Origin: Hafnia alvei
Lineage (GTDB): Bacteria; Pseudomonadota; Gammaproteobacteria; Enterobacterales; Enterobacteriaceae
Direction: 5' to 3'
DNA length: 64,000 bases
NCBI RefSeq assembly: GCF_034424155.1
Contig: NZ_CP139992.1
Location: forward strand, 3,426,012-3,490,011
The notes below the pieces were generated by a model. That model saw nothing but the letters and a program-made list of their open reading frames with translations. It did not search any database and was not told the origin of the DNA. Positions 30,671-41,665 of the stretch are shown piece after piece (position 1 is the stretch's first letter; every line of letters starts with the position of its first letter). Both the position numbers and the translations under genes were made by a program.

Positions 30671-31090
30671 TTATCTTTTCGATTTGCGAATCGTTGGAGC
30701 AACTTTATCCAGTACACCGTTGACAAACTTATGGCTATCTTCAGCGCCAAAAGTTTTTGCCAGCTCAATACCTTCGTTAATTGCAACTTTGTAAGGGACG
30801 TCTTCGCGCTTGCTCAGTTCAAACAGAGAAATACGCAGAACCGCTCTCTCAACCTGACCCAATTCTTCCAACTGACGAGATAATACTGGCGCCATCAGGC
30901 CATCCAAGTATTCTGCGTTAGTGGCGACGCCAGATAACAGCTCACGGAAGTAGCTAATATCGACATCTTTGACGTCCTGCTCTGACAAGAACTGATATTC
31001 AACATCAGCAATGTCGTTCTTGGATATCTGCCAAGAATAAAGTGCTTGAACAGCACATTCACGGGCGCGGCGACGAGCAGCAGGTTTCAC
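30671..31090 (-). CDS. nusB: Transcription antitermination factor NusB
   Basis: NusB pairs with NusE (ribosomal protein S10) to bind boxA RNA and support rRNA antitermination. The 139-residue helical protein has the family length. [23 protein letters not shown] at the N-terminus carries the Arg-rich RNA-binding helix, and the conserved [15 protein letters not shown] is near the C-terminus. It starts 20 bases after ribE, in the usual ribE-nusB pair. Confidence 0.98.
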   Translation of the reverse strand: MKPAARRRARECAVQALYSWQISKNDIADVEYQFLSEQDVKDVDISYFRELLSGVATNAEYLDGLMAPVLSRQLEELGQVERAVLRISLFELSKREDVPYKVAINEGIELAKTFGAEDSHKFVNGVLDKVAPTIRKSKR

Positions 31091-31110
31091 GGAATTCCCC
31101 TTACTAAAAA

Positions 31111-31581
31111 TCAGGCTTTAATTGCTTTAAGAACATTGATCATTTCGAGAGCGGTCAGGGCAGCTTCTGCACCTTTATTACCCGCTTTAGTCCCAGCACG
31201 TTCAATGGCTTGTTCGATACTTTCGGTAGTCAGTACACCAAATGCGACAGGTACAACGCTGTTCATAGCTACACTTGCCAGACCAGAGCTGCATTCTCCT
31301 GCAACAAATTCAAAGTGGGCAGTACCGCCACGGATTACGGTTCCCAAAGCGACAACCGCATCATAGCGGTTAGTGTCGGTCAGTGCGCGAACGGCCAATG
31401 GCAGTTCATAGGCGCCTGGAACCCAAACTACAGTGATATTGTCATCAGAAACCTGGCCAATACGTTTCAGGGCATCAATTGCGCCTTCCAGCAAGCTGTC
31501 GTTAATGAAATTGTTAAAACGCGCAATAGCGATAGCAACACGAGCCTGTGGAGCAGCAACAACGCCTTCAATCGTTTTCAT
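31111..31581 (-). CDS. ribE: 6,7-dimethyl-8-ribityllumazine synthase
   Basis: Lumazine synthase (RibE in E. coli, RibH elsewhere) forms 60-mer capsids and makes the direct precursor of riboflavin. The 156-residue protein contains [13 protein letters not shown] and [19 protein letters not shown], whose histidine is the catalytic one, and ends with [11 protein letters not shown]. It is followed closely by nusB. No FMN riboswitch was seen upstream. Confidence 0.98.
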   Translation of the reverse strand: MKTIEGVVAAPQARVAIAIARFNNFINDSLLEGAIDALKRIGQVSDDNITVVWVPGAYELPLAVRALTDTNRYDAVVALGTVIRGGTAHFEFVAGECSSGLASVAMNSVVPVAFGVLTTESIEQAIERAGTKAGNKGAEAALTALEMINVLKAIKA

Positions 31582-31751
31582 ACAGTTTCCTTAAAATCTT
31601 TATGTTCAATACCCCTATCTCTCTTCTAGAGCTAATAGGGGGGCGGATTCTACCACATTCTTTCGTCCCCTGCTCAGGTGCATTTCGCTAACTTGGTCAG
31701 GTGATGAGATGAAACAAAAATAAAGCAGCAAAAACAACGCTCAGAGCATGA

Positions 31752-32876
31752 TTAGTACGCGTTACGTAACACTACACGTAAATCAGGGCCTACGGGCATC
31801 ACTTCGCTAAATACAAACTGAGGCGCGTCTGCGAGCTCAGTCAAGCCGGGCAATACACATAAACCGCGGGCGCTGTCGCCCAGCAGTTTTGGTGCAATAT
31901 AAACAATCAGCTCATCGACTAAACCAGCCTGCAACATAGCTCCCGCCAAGGATGCCCCCGCCTCCACCCATACGGAGTTAATCTGCTGTTTGCCCAGTTG
32001 CATCATTAACACAACCAGATCCAGCCCTTGGCCGTACTGTGGAATAGAAAGTTGTTTAACGCCTTCTGGCCACACCTGTTCATCAGGATGAATTCTTGCC
32101 AGCAACGTTTCGCCCGGCTGCGAGACAATTTTATGTGCTGGCGTAACGCGGTTTTGGCTATCAACAATAACGCGTAGCGGTTGGCGAAGACGTTCTTTCG
32201 GATAGGCCTGCTGGGTCGTTACATCTAATTCATCCCAGCGCACCGTGAGTGAAGGATCGTCAGCCAGTACCGTAGCGCTGGAACTCAATATTGCAGAACT
32301 TTGGGCGCGGTATCGCTGCACGTCCTGTCGTGCTTCAACTGACGTGATCCACTTGCTTTCGCCAGATGCCATCGCCGTTTTTCCATCTAATGATGCCGCC
32401 ATCTTCAGTTGGACGAATGGGAACCCCGTACGCATGCGTTTGAGAAAACCACGATTGACAGCTTCAGCTTCATTCATCATCAGACCGTGACTGACATCAA
32501 TACCGGCTTGTTGCAGCTTGAATAGACCGCGTCCTGCGACGTTGGGATTAGGGTCCTGCATTGCAGCAACCACTCGGCTAACGCCAGCAGCAACTAAAGC
32601 ATCAGCACAAGGTGGTGTGCGTCCATGGTGGCTACAGGGTTCAAGGGTTACGTAGGCCGTTGCGCCACGTGCTTTATCTCCTGCCATACGTAGCGCATGA
32701 ACCTCTGCGTGAGGCTCACCGGCGCGCAGGTGATAACCTTCCCCCACAATCTCATTGTTCAGAACGATAACGCAGCCGACATTGGGGTTTGGCGTGGTGG
32801 TAAAACGCCCACGGCGTGCTAGCTCAAAGGCTCTCGCCATGTAAAATTCATCGCCACGCTGCTGATCTTGCTGCAT
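31752..32876 (-). CDS. ribD: Bifunctional riboflavin deaminase/reductase RibD
   Basis: RibD deaminates the pyrimidine of the GTP cyclohydrolase II product (N-terminal domain) and reduces its ribosyl side chain (C-terminal domain). The 374-residue protein has the zinc deaminase motif HAEVHAL and PCSHHGRTPPC (about residues 55-90). It then has an NADPH-dependent reductase domain (about 150-374) with FVQLKMAASLDGKTA and VEAGASLAGA. It lies between nrdR and ribE as in E. coli. Confidence 0.98.
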   Translation of the reverse strand: MQQDQQRGDEFYMARAFELARRGRFTTTPNPNVGCVIVLNNEIVGEGYHLRAGEPHAEVHALRMAGDKARGATAYVTLEPCSHHGRTPPCADALVAAGVSRVVAAMQDPNPNVAGRGLFKLQQAGIDVSHGLMMNEAEAVNRGFLKRMRTGFPFVQLKMAASLDGKTAMASGESKWITSVEARQDVQRYRAQSSAILSSSATVLADDPSLTVRWDELDVTTQQAYPKERLRQPLRVIVDSQNRVTPAHKIVSQPGETLLARIHPDEQVWPEGVKQLSIPQYGQGLDLVVLMMQLGKQQINSVWVEAGASLAGAMLQAGLVDELIVYIAPKLLGDSARGLCVLPGLTELADAPQFVFSEVMPVGPDLRVVLRNAY

Positions 32877-32935
32877 AAATATCGTCCAAAAATGAAATAA
32901 AACGCTAAGCTGGTACTTTCAGATACTGAGATAGC

Positions 32936-33385
32936 CTAGTCCTGTAGTTTCGCGATCTCTTCGCCAAACTCTCGGATGTCTTCAAAGCTACGGTATACGG
33001 AAGCAAAGCGAATGTAGGCGACTTTATCGAGTTTTTTCAGCGCATCCATAACGAGGTTACCCACCATTTTGGTAGGAACTTCGCGCTCACCGGTGGCACG
33101 TAACTGAGATTTAATATGACTGATCGCCATTTCAACGTCATCTGAGTTTACAGGGCGTTTTTCTAATGCTTTTAAGATGCCACTGCGTAACTTATCTTCG
33201 TTAAACGGTTCTCGAACGTCATTACTTTTGATGACGCGTGGCATCACCAGCTCAGCAACCTCAAAGGTCGTGAAACGTTCATTACAAACCAGACACTGGC
33301 GACGGCGGCGCACTTGAGTACCATCACCAACCAAGCGAGAATCAATGACTTTGGTATCAACGGCGGAACAAAATGGGCAATGCAT
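32936..33385 (-). CDS. nrdR: Transcriptional repressor NrdR
   Basis: NrdR senses ATP/dATP and represses ribonucleotide reductase genes. The 149-residue protein starts [18 protein letters not shown]. Its zinc ribbon is formed by CPFC and CLVC, and an ATP-cone domain covers about residues 49-139. I chose the ATG at 33385 because it has an AGGA site and gives the family length; an open extension of 39 codons upstream has no support. First gene of nrdR-ribD-ribE-nusB. Confidence 0.97.
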   Translation of the reverse strand: MHCPFCSAVDTKVIDSRLVGDGTQVRRRRQCLVCNERFTTFEVAELVMPRVIKSNDVREPFNEDKLRSGILKALEKRPVNSDDVEMAISHIKSQLRATGEREVPTKMVGNLVMDALKKLDKVAYIRFASVYRSFEDIREFGEEIAKLQD

Positions 33386-33737
33386 AGCTCTTCCTGAAAG
33401 GCCTGAGATAGCACTAGTGTACCCCGAAGTGACATAACAACAAAAGGAAGTCAGTTTACCAATTATGCGGTAAATGACACATTTCCATTGAACATTGACC
33501 AATGAGAGCTATTTTCTGCGTTTTCTCCACGATTTACTTCAGCGCGCATCATTCTAGCGTTTCAAACAAGTGAATCCTGAGGCTCTTACTCAAGTAAGCG
33601 AGTGCGCCCAACAAAAATACAGCTTCAAGTATGATGGGTATATACTTATTGATATCGGAAACAAAGCAATTAGCATGTGACATTCAGAGCAAAGGCGATT
33701 AATCTTTTATCTATGTCCATAATAAATCGAGCGATCT
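33386..33737. other. Divergent intergenic region nrdR/yajI
   Basis: 352 bases with no gene. It contains an ERIC-derived repeat at about 33560-33643 and must hold both divergent promoters; I do not assign their elements. E. coli has tsx and yajD on the far side of yajI, but neither is present in this window. Confidence 0.55.
33560..33643. repeat. Partial ERIC element
   Basis: AAGTGAATCCTGAGGCTCTTACTCAAGTAAG, read in two parts (33568-33584 and 33585-33598), and the end ACAGCTTCAAGTATGATGGGTATA (33619-33642) match the central and right portions of the ERIC consensus with several changes. The left end is not recognisable, so this copy is truncated and diverged. Confidence 0.7.
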
Positions 33738-34271
33738 ATGTCTATATTCCGCCCTTTATTCGTGCTTGCCCCCTTGGCATTGATGCTAACGGCATGCGCT
33801 TCTGATCCTAAAACTGAAGCTCTTCAGTCTGAAGTTCAGGAGCTGACACAAAAAGTCCAGAAACTGAGCACTGAAGCTGAGTATTTGGAGCGTCAGAAAG
33901 CGATGAACGAAAATAACGAACAGCGTATTTACCTGATCCCTGCGGCCAATAGTGACGCATTGGGAATTACCAGTTTGGGTCAACTGCGCATCCTAATCAG
34001 CCACCTTGAACCTGAAGCGGACGGTAGCAAAGCCGTGCTGCAGATCAAAACGGCCAATGGTTCGATTTTGCCTAGTTTCACCGGTTCTCTGGAGTGGGGT
34101 ACGTTAAATCAGGCCACGCTGGAACCTGACCAAAGCAGTATTCTGTCGCAAAATATAAGCTTCACAAGCCCTGCGACGCCGACCAATGTTACCAGCATGG
34201 AAGTCCGCTTTAGCGATATCGCACCGGAAAACCTTGGTTTCATTCGCTTGAGTGGCTTAGAACGTCAATAG
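33738..34271 (+). CDS. yajI: DUF3251 lipoprotein YajI
   Basis: A predicted lipoprotein of unknown function, conserved next to nrdR. The 177-residue precursor has a signal with lipobox LTAC (Cys20) followed by Ala-Ser, so an outer-membrane location is likely. A short coiled coil follows (about residues 26-60, EALQSEVQELTQKVQKL). The rest is a beta-rich domain. The neighbourhood and length agree with E. coli YajI (179 residues). It is convergent with secF across a shared terminator. Confidence 0.9.
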   Translation: MSIFRPLFVLAPLALMLTACASDPKTEALQSEVQELTQKVQKLSTEAEYLERQKAMNENNEQRIYLIPAANSDALGITSLGQLRILISHLEPEADGSKAVLQIKTANGSILPSFTGSLEWGTLNQATLEPDQSSILSQNISFTSPATPTNVTSMEVRFSDIAPENLGFIRLSGLERQ

Positions 34272-34293
34272 TTTTACGCTGATAAGTAACCAT

Positions 34294-34323
34294 AAAAAAA
34301 ACCCCGCCGAAGCGGGGTTTTTT
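34294..34323. terminator. Bidirectional terminator between yajI and secF
   Basis: An ACCCCGC/GCGGGGT stem (34301-34307 with 34312-34318, tetraloop CGAA) is flanked by seven A and six T. It lies 22 bases after yajI and 30 bases after secF on the other strand. Confidence 0.9.
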
Positions 34324-34353
34324 ATCACTGTAACCAACGTTATTTCACGGTTA

Positions 34354-35325
34354 TTACGGCAGAATTGACGGCTGATCCGCCCCTTCTTTTTCTACCTTCT
34401 GCTGCAACATGTGTTCACGCTTCATGCCAAGTTTCAGCGCCAGCGCGGATGCGACATAGATGGAAGAAGCCGTACCGATAGAAACACCAATCAGCATGGT
34501 CAGCGAGAAGCCCTTCAACATCGGTCCACCAAATAAATACAGCATCAGGATAACCATCAAGGTGGTGCCTGAAGTGATCAATGTACGATGCAACGTTTGT
34601 GTCAGAGACACGTTGAAGATTTCGTAAGGTGTTCCGCGGCGGATCTTACGGAAGTTCTCACGGATACGGTCGGAGACCACGATACTATCGTTAAGTGAGT
34701 AGCCGATAACCGACATCAGTGACGCGACGATGGTTAAATCGATCTCAATATGGAATAACGACAATACGCCCAAGGTGATGATCACATCATGCAGCAATGA
34801 AATAACCACCCCAGCAGCCAAACGCCATTCGAATCGAACGCCAACGTAAATCAAAATGGCCAGCAACGCGACTAACAGCGCCATCGCGCCGTGCTGTGCC
34901 AAATCTTCACCAACGCTCGGCCCAACAAACTCAATACGCTTTACCGCTGCATTCTGGCTAGTGGCCTCGTTAATCACGCCAATGACTTTGCTGCCTAACG
35001 CTTCACCGCTCGCTGCGCTTGACGTTGGAGGCATGCGCACCACGATGTCACGACTGCTACCAAAATTCTGTAACAGCGGATCAACGAAACCTGCTTTCTG
35101 CAGCGCATCACGCATCATGTCCATATCCGCTGGTTTTTCCAGCGAAACTTCGATGACGGTACCACCGGTAAAATCGAGCCCTAAGTTGAACTTATTCACG
35201 CAAATAATTGCGATAGAAAGGATCAACAGAAAGCCAGAAATACCGAACGCCCAGTAGTCCCAGCGCATAAAGTCATAGACTTTACGCCCGTAGTTTAATT
35301 GCTCAACACTATATTCCTGTGCCAC
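34354..35325 (-). CDS. secF: Protein translocase subunit SecF
   Basis: SecF works with SecD and YajC to pull proteins through SecYEG using the proton gradient. The 323-residue protein matches E. coli in length. It has a first membrane helix (about 22-40), a periplasmic P1 domain, and five further helices with the RND-type motifs [12 protein letters not shown] and [12 protein letters not shown]. It starts 10 bases after secD, the last gene of yajC-secD-secF. Confidence 0.98.
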   Translation of the reverse strand: MAQEYSVEQLNYGRKVYDFMRWDYWAFGISGFLLILSIAIICVNKFNLGLDFTGGTVIEVSLEKPADMDMMRDALQKAGFVDPLLQNFGSSRDIVVRMPPTSSAASGEALGSKVIGVINEATSQNAAVKRIEFVGPSVGEDLAQHGAMALLVALLAILIYVGVRFEWRLAAGVVISLLHDVIITLGVLSLFHIEIDLTIVASLMSVIGYSLNDSIVVSDRIRENFRKIRRGTPYEIFNVSLTQTLHRTLITSGTTLMVILMLYLFGGPMLKGFSLTMLIGVSIGTASSIYVASALALKLGMKREHMLQQKVEKEGADQPSILP

Positions 35326-35335
35326 AACGCACTCC

Positions 35336-37192
35336 TCAGATAGACAGCTTGTTGATGCGCTTGCCGCCGTACAGTAGGTTTACGATGGCACGAGTACCGA
35401 TGATTGCGGTAAACATTGACGTCGCCACACCAATACCGGTCGTGATCGCAAAGCCTTTAATTGCCCCGGTGCCAACGGCATACAGGATGATGACCTTGAT
35501 AAGCGTCGTAACGTTAGCATCAAAAATGGAGCTGAATGCGCCTTGATAACCTTCATTGATCGCCTGTTGTACTGAACGTCCGTTACTAAGCTCTTCTTTA
35601 ATACGTTCGTTTATCAGTACGTTGGCATCGACTGCTACCGCAAGGGTTAACACAATCCCCGCAATACCCGGCATGGTCAGAGTCGCCCCCGGTAGCAGGG
35701 ACATAATCCCTACGATGAGCACGAGGTTAGCCAGCAGCGCCGAAGTCGCAATCAGACCAAACTTCTTATAGAAGAACAGCATGAACAGGATTGAGACAAT
35801 CAAGCCAGCCAAGCACGCTTCCAGACCCTGAGTGATATTCTGAGCCCCCAGAGTCGGACCAATCGTACGTTCTTCAACAATCTGAATTGGCGCAATCAAC
35901 GCACCCGCACGCAGCAGCAACGAAAGCTGGCGAGCTTCATTCGGGTTATCGATGCCGGTAATACGGAAGCTATTACCCAAACGAGACTGAATGGTCGCAA
36001 CGTTAATCACTTCTTCTTGCTTAGCCAGAATTGATTTGCCGCCCGCATCTTTCTTACCGCTGTCTTTGTATTCAACGAACAGGGTTGCCATCGGTTTACC
36101 GATGTTATCCTTCGTGAAGTTAGACATTGCGCTACCACCGGCGCTGTCGAGCGAGATATTAACCTGAGGGCGGTTAAATTCGTCTTGGCTCGAGGTAGAA
36201 TCGGTAATATGGTCGCCGGTCAGGATGACGCGCTTATACATCACGATAGGACGCCCATCTCGTGTGTATTTAACTTCAGAATCGCCCGGTACACGTCCAT
36301 TGGCAGCAGCGGTGCTGTCAGCATTCGAGTTCACCAAACGGAACTCCAAGGTCGCAGTTGCCCCCAGAATTTCTTTTGCACGTGCCGTATCTTGGATACC
36401 CGGCAACTCAACCACAATGCGATCTGAACCTTGGCGCTGAACAAGTGGCTCGGCAACACCTAGCTGGTTTACACGGTTACGTAGGATATTGATGTTCTGC
36501 TGAACAGCATATTCACGCGCTTCTTGCAGACGCTGATCGGTCATTACCGCTTTCAGACCATTATCGCCAACCTTGCTAAAGACGAGATTATTAAGGTAAC
36601 GAGGCGATAGATAGCTGCTCGCTTTATCACGAGTTTCAGCATCACGGAATGTAATCAGAACACCATAGGAGGAGCCGTCAGTTTTACGGATCGTTGAGTA
36701 TGGAATGCCCTTTTCACGCAAATCACTGCGCAGCATATCCATACTTTGCTCTTGCAATTTGCTCAGAGCAGTTTCCATATCAACCTGCATCAGGAAATGC
36801 ACACCGCCGCGCAGATCCAGACCTAATTTCATCGGTTCTGCGCCAATGGCTTCTAACCATCTCGGCGTTGCCGGAGCAAGGTTCAATGCAATAACGTATT
36901 TGTCGCCCAGCATATCCATCAGCACTTCACGTGCCCGAAGCTGAACGTCAGTATCTTTGAAGCGTGCCAAAATGGCACCATTTTCCAGCGCAATAGACTT
37001 GCTGGCGATGTGCTGTTTTTCAAGCTCATCACGGACTTGGACCAGTGTTGTTTCACTGGCGGCGACACCGCGCGCGCCAGTGATCTGAACAGCCGGATCC
37101 TCGCCATAAAGGTTAGGAAGTGCGTAAAGCAGACCAACGGCAAGCGCCACGATCAGCATGATGTACTTCCACAAAGGATAACGGTTTAACAC
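35336..37192 (-). CDS. secD: Protein translocase subunit SecD
   Basis: SecD is the large RND-type partner of SecF. The 618-residue protein has an N-terminal membrane helix, a large periplasmic region with the head domain, and five C-terminal helices containing [12 protein letters not shown] and [15 protein letters not shown] chose a GTG start at 37192 (LNRYPLWKY follows), which has an AAGGGAAC site and matches the E. coli GTG start; a TTG eight codons upstream is open but unsupported. Confidence 0.97.
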   Translation of the reverse strand: MLNRYPLWKYIMLIVALAVGLLYALPNLYGEDPAVQITGARGVAASETTLVQVRDELEKQHIASKSIALENGAILARFKDTDVQLRAREVLMDMLGDKYVIALNLAPATPRWLEAIGAEPMKLGLDLRGGVHFLMQVDMETALSKLQEQSMDMLRSDLREKGIPYSTIRKTDGSSYGVLITFRDAETRDKASSYLSPRYLNNLVFSKVGDNGLKAVMTDQRLQEAREYAVQQNINILRNRVNQLGVAEPLVQRQGSDRIVVELPGIQDTARAKEILGATATLEFRLVNSNADSTAAANGRVPGDSEVKYTRDGRPIVMYKRVILTGDHITDSTSSQDEFNRPQVNISLDSAGGSAMSNFTKDNIGKPMATLFVEYKDSGKKDAGGKSILAKQEEVINVATIQSRLGNSFRITGIDNPNEARQLSLLLRAGALIAPIQIVEERTIGPTLGAQNITQGLEACLAGLIVSILFMLFFYKKFGLIATSALLANLVLIVGIMSLLPGATLTMPGIAGIVLTLAVAVDANVLINERIKEELSNGRSVQQAINEGYQGAFSSIFDANVTTLIKVIILYAVGTGAIKGFAITTGIGVATSMFTAIIGTRAIVNLLYGGKRINKLSI

Positions 37193-37219
37193 GGCAGTTC
37201 CCTTAGGGAAAATCAAAAA

Positions 37220-37552
37220 TTACAGCGCTTTCATCGTACCTTTCGGCAGAACAGCGGTCACGAAATCACGTTTGATGATAACTTCGGTGGTATCGTTCAG
37301 AGCAATAGCAATGTAACCCGTCTCAGCAACTTTCGTTACGCGACCGATCAAACCACCGTTGGTCAGAACTTCATCACCCTTGCTGATGGCATCCATCAGT
37401 TTTTTATGTTCTTTTGCACGTTTCTGCTGTGGACGCAGGATCATGAAATAGAAAATCAGGCCGAACACTACCAGCATGATAACCAAAGAGTACGGGCTGC
37501 CCTGAGCCGGTGCCCCAGCAGATGCCACAGCGTCGGAAATGAATAAACTCAT
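37220..37552 (-). CDS. yajC: Sec translocon accessory subunit YajC
   Basis: YajC is a small single-span inner-membrane protein of the SecDF-YajC complex. The 110-residue protein has one hydrophobic segment (about 20-40, SLVIMLVVFGLIFYFMIL) followed by RPQQKRAKEHK and a soluble SH3-like domain. It lies 27 bases upstream of secD in the operon order yajC-secD-secF. Confidence 0.97.
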   Translation of the reverse strand: MSLFISDAVASAGAPAQGSPYSLVIMLVVFGLIFYFMILRPQQKRAKEHKKLMDAISKGDEVLTNGGLIGRVTKVAETGYIAIALNDTTEVIIKRDFVTAVLPKGTMKAL

Positions 37553-37617
37553 CTAAATATCCCTCATTATTAACTACAGATTGAATGCAACTACAAACAG
37601 CCAGAAACAAGCCATTC

Positions 37618-37647
37618 TAAAAGCCGGTAGGTATCACTCCTACCGGC
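37618..37647 (-). terminator. Hairpin between tgt and yajC
   Basis: A perfect 9-bp stem GCCGGTAGG/CCTACCGGC (37623-37631 with 37639-37647, loop TATCACT) is followed by TTTT on the minus strand, seven bases after the tgt stop. The short T-run suggests partial termination, so yajC-secDF may be fed both by read-through and by its own promoter. Confidence 0.65.
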
Positions 37648-37653
37648 CTAAAT

Positions 37654-38781
<1,128 letters not shown>

Positions 38782-38885
38782 TCAAAACCTCCAGCATCAG
38801 AAAAACAGTCTGATGTTGCATTCCTAATGGAAAGAAGCCCTATTCAACATACCCGTCAGAGCGGGAAGCCAAACATTATATGGGC

Positions 38886-38930
38886 AAAAATTGGCCCGTG
38901 CGCTGCGTCATATCAACAGCTGCACGGGCC
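38886..38930 (-). terminator. Intrinsic terminator of queA
   Basis: A stem GGCCCGTGC/GCACGGGCC (38893-38901 with 38922-38930), extended inward by CTG/CAG, is followed on the minus strand by AATTTTT. It lies seven bases after the queA stop. Confidence 0.75.
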
Positions 38931-38936
38931 ACGAAA

Positions 38937-40010
38937 TCACTCAGCAGAGACTTTTTCTTGCTCTGCCTGCTCACTACGGGTGATGAACATGGCATCCCCA
39001 TAGCTGAAGAACCGATATTCCTTCGCCACCGCTTCGTGGTACGCATGCATAGTATTTTGATAACCCGCAAAGGCAGACACCAGCATGATCAGCGTAGATT
39101 CAGGCAAATGGAAGTTGGTTATCAGAGCATCAATCACCTGATAGTGATAGCCCGGATAGATAAAGATTTGCGTGTCATCAAAAAATGGCGCGATGAGTGC
39201 GTCTTTTGCCGCCGCTGCCGCACTTTCGATCGAGCGAACCGACGTTGTTCCTACCGCAATAACACGATTACCACGAGCTTTGCACGCCAGTACAGCATCA
39301 ACCACATCCTGCGGCACTTCGGCATACTCAGAATGCATGGTGTGGTTTTCGATGGTATCAACACGCACTGGCTGGAAAGTTCCCGCGCCAACATGCAGTG
39401 TCACAAAGGCCATCTCAACGCCTTTGGCACGTAACTTTTCCAGCAATGGCTCATCAAAGTGCAGACCCGCAGTCGGCGCAGCAACTGCACCAGGACGGGA
39501 GCTATAGACCGTTTGATACAGTTCACGGTCAGCATCTTCGTCAGGACGGTCGATATAAGGCGGTAATGGCATATGACCCGCCGCATTCAGGATCGTCAAT
39601 ACATCACGACCGTCGTCAAAGCGCAGTTCAAATAACGTGTCATGGCGTGCAACCATGGTGACGCGAATATCTTCGTTATCACCCAGCAACAGCTCAGCCC
39701 CCGGCTTAGGTGATTTCGAAGCGCGCACATGCGCTAATACGCGGGTATCATCCAACACGCGCTCAACCAACACTTCTAGCTTGCCACCGCTGGCTTTACG
39801 GCCAAACAGACGAGCGGGAATAACGCGAGTGTTATTGAAAATCAGCAGATCGCCTGCTTCGATTTTATCCAAAACATCAGTGAAAACGCCGTGCTCTAAT
39901 TTTCCCGTTGGCCCGTCCAGCGATAACAAACGGCATGCGCTGCGCTCGGCTTGTGGATAGCGAGCAATAAGGTTATCGGGAAGTTCAAACGAAAAATCAG
40001 AAACACGCAT
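38937..40010 (-). CDS. queA: S-adenosylmethionine:tRNA ribosyltransferase-isomerase
   Basis: QueA moves the ribosyl part of AdoMet onto 7-aminomethyl-7-deazaguanine in tRNA, giving epoxyqueuosine, the step after Tgt. The 357-residue protein starts [19 protein letters not shown] and contains [27 protein letters not shown] and [12 protein letters not shown]-like [11 protein letters not shown] segments that define the family. It is upstream of tgt in the usual order and divergent from acpH. Confidence 0.98.
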   Translation of the reverse strand: MRVSDFSFELPDNLIARYPQAERSACRLLSLDGPTGKLEHGVFTDVLDKIEAGDLLIFNNTRVIPARLFGRKASGGKLEVLVERVLDDTRVLAHVRASKSPKPGAELLLGDNEDIRVTMVARHDTLFELRFDDGRDVLTILNAAGHMPLPPYIDRPDEDADRELYQTVYSSRPGAVAAPTAGLHFDEPLLEKLRAKGVEMAFVTLHVGAGTFQPVRVDTIENHTMHSEYAEVPQDVVDAVLACKARGNRVIAVGTTSVRSIESAAAAAKDALIAPFFDDTQIFIYPGYHYQVIDALITNFHLPESTLIMLVSAFAGYQNTMHAYHEAVAKEYRFFSYGDAMFITRSEQAEQEKVSAE

Positions 40011-40197
40011 GGTTAGTATTCACTCTATATATAGCAGACGTAGGAGCACGCAAAAAACAGGCCGCTTAGTCTAGAGCCGCAAGCGTTCGGCTGCAACTGT
40101 TAAGCGGTTAAGGATGTTATTAGTCTTCGTTAATAGGAATTAGTGACCATACAAAAAGCATGGATTAAACATCTACATTCTCATTTATAATGATTAA

Positions 40198-40779
40198 ATG
40201 AACTTTCTCGCACACCTCCATCTTGCCTCATTAGCCAACAGTTCACTGTATGGCAATATTCTGGCCGACTTTGTCCGCGGTAATCCGCAAGGAAATTATT
40301 CAGATAAGGTTATCGACGGCATATTCATGCATCGCAGAGTTGATGTCATGACCGATCGCCTCCCGCAAGTCTTGGAGGCAAAACGCTTCTTCCGTGAAGA
40401 GTTTCGCCGCGTTGCCCCCATTACCCTTGATGTTGTATGGGATCATTTTCTCGCGCTGCACTGGCAAGAACTGGAGCCTGCAATCTCTCTGCAAGCGTTC
40501 GTCAACCGCGCTCAAATTGAAATTGTGCCAATGCTGCCAGATTCCCCTGAGCGTTTTCAGAACCTCAATGCCTATATGTGGCAAGAACGCTGGCTAGAAC
40601 GCTACGCTGAACTGCCATTTATTGCCAAAGTGTTACAAGGTATGGCAAATCGCAGGCCGAAACTCGGTGCGCTGGCGGGCTCTTTTATCGACATCGAAAA
40701 TAACTACACGCTTCTTGAACAAACATTTTGGCAGTTTTATCCGCAAATGATCGCCCAAGCCAAGGCAAAGACCCTATAA
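40198..40779 (+). CDS. acpH: Acyl carrier protein phosphodiesterase
   Basis: AcpH removes the 4'-phosphopantetheine arm from holo-acyl carrier protein. The 193-residue length equals E. coli AcpH. It is an HD-like metal hydrolase: [30 protein letters not shown] and [11 protein letters not shown] supply the metal-binding His and Asp residues. It is divergent from queA, as in E. coli. Confidence 0.95.
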   Translation: MNFLAHLHLASLANSSLYGNILADFVRGNPQGNYSDKVIDGIFMHRRVDVMTDRLPQVLEAKRFFREEFRRVAPITLDVVWDHFLALHWQELEPAISLQAFVNRAQIEIVPMLPDSPERFQNLNAYMWQERWLERYAELPFIAKVLQGMANRRPKLGALAGSFIDIENNYTLLEQTFWQFYPQMIAQAKAKTL

Positions 40780-41001
40780 ACACTGACGCTGTTAACAGTT
40801 AGTGCGTTTCCCTATTGCCCTTTTTTACAAAAGCGCTATGTTATATACCAATCTTTACTTTTACCCTTTTGCATTATTGATAGGTAAAAGCTATCTTATC
40901 AATCGGCGCTTTACGCTTTATTCACCAACGTTTAATACGTATAGTGACTCCCGACCTAAGAATTTAATCATCCATCCAACATACAATTAACAGGAGTTAA
41001 T

Positions 41002-41604
41002 ATGGTCCTGGTTACTCGTCAAGCCCCTGACTTTACTGCCGCTGCCGTACTGGGCAACGGTGAAATCGTTGAAAACTTCAACTTCAAAGAATTTACTAAA
41101 GGCAAACCAGCGGTTGTCTTCTTCTGGCCAATGGACTTCACTTTCGTATGTCCTTCTGAGCTGATTGCTTTTGACCACCGTTACAAAGAATTCAAATCCC
41201 GTGGCGTTGAAGTTGTTGGCGTTTCAATGGACTCTGAATTCGTTCATAACGCATGGCGTAAAACCCCTGTCGACAATGGCGGCATCGGTGAAGTTCAGTA
41301 CCCACTGGTTGCTGACATCAAACACGAAATCATGCAGGCATACGGCATTGAGCACCCAGAAGCAGGCGTTGCGCTGCGCGGTTCATTCCTGATCGACAAA
41401 GAAGGTGTGGTTCGCCACCAGGTTGTTAACGACCTGCCTCTGGGCCGTAACATCGATGAAATGCTGCGTATGGTTGATGCGCTGCAGTTCCATGAAGAGC
41501 ACGGTGATGTTTGCCCAGCTCAGTGGGAAAAAGGCCAAGAAGGTATGGGCGCTTCTCCAGACGGCGTCGCTAAATACCTGTCTGAAAACGCTGCTAAACT
41601 GTAA
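41002..41604 (+). CDS. Typical 2-Cys peroxiredoxin (AhpC/TSA family)
   Basis: A thiol peroxidase that reduces hydrogen peroxide and organic hydroperoxides. The 200-residue protein has the peroxidatic Cys50 in FTFVCPSE and the resolving Cys171 in GDVCPAQW, so it is a typical 2-Cys enzyme of the Prx1/AhpC class. It has a GGIG-like loop (DNGGIGEV) but ends KYLSENAAKL without the YF motif that makes eukaryotic enzymes easily over-oxidised. The ATG has an AGGAG site. There is no ahpF beside it, so the reducing partner (thioredoxin or AhpF) is unknown. The insertion between acpH and malZ is absent from E. coli. Confidence 0.93.
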   Translation: MVLVTRQAPDFTAAAVLGNGEIVENFNFKEFTKGKPAVVFFWPMDFTFVCPSELIAFDHRYKEFKSRGVEVVGVSMDSEFVHNAWRKTPVDNGGIGEVQYPLVADIKHEIMQAYGIEHPEAGVALRGSFLIDKEGVVRHQVVNDLPLGRNIDEMLRMVDALQFHEEHGDVCPAQWEKGQEGMGASPDGVAKYLSENAAKL

Positions 41605-41622
41605 TTCAGTTAGCAATGTGAG

Positions 41623-41646
41623 AAAAGCGGCCAATTGGCCGCTTTT
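41623..41646. terminator. Terminator between the peroxiredoxin gene and malZ
   Basis: A perfect 10-bp stem AAAAGCGGCC/GGCCGCTTTT (41623-41632 with 41637-41646, loop AATT) ends in TTTTTT. It lies 18 bases after the peroxiredoxin stop and 20 bases from the malZ stop on the other strand, and may serve both. Confidence 0.88.
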
Positions 41647-41665
41647 TTATTACCTAAAGATTGTA

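Noticed and set aside
31582-31751. Possible FMN riboswitch before ribE
   Set aside because: The gap is only 170 bases and shows none of the conserved RFN-element segments.
40802-40990. A 62-codon GTG-start frame between acpH and the peroxiredoxin gene
   Set aside because: It has no ribosome-binding site and a composition typical of AT-rich spacer (many Tyr, Phe, Asn); it more likely covers the peroxiredoxin promoter.
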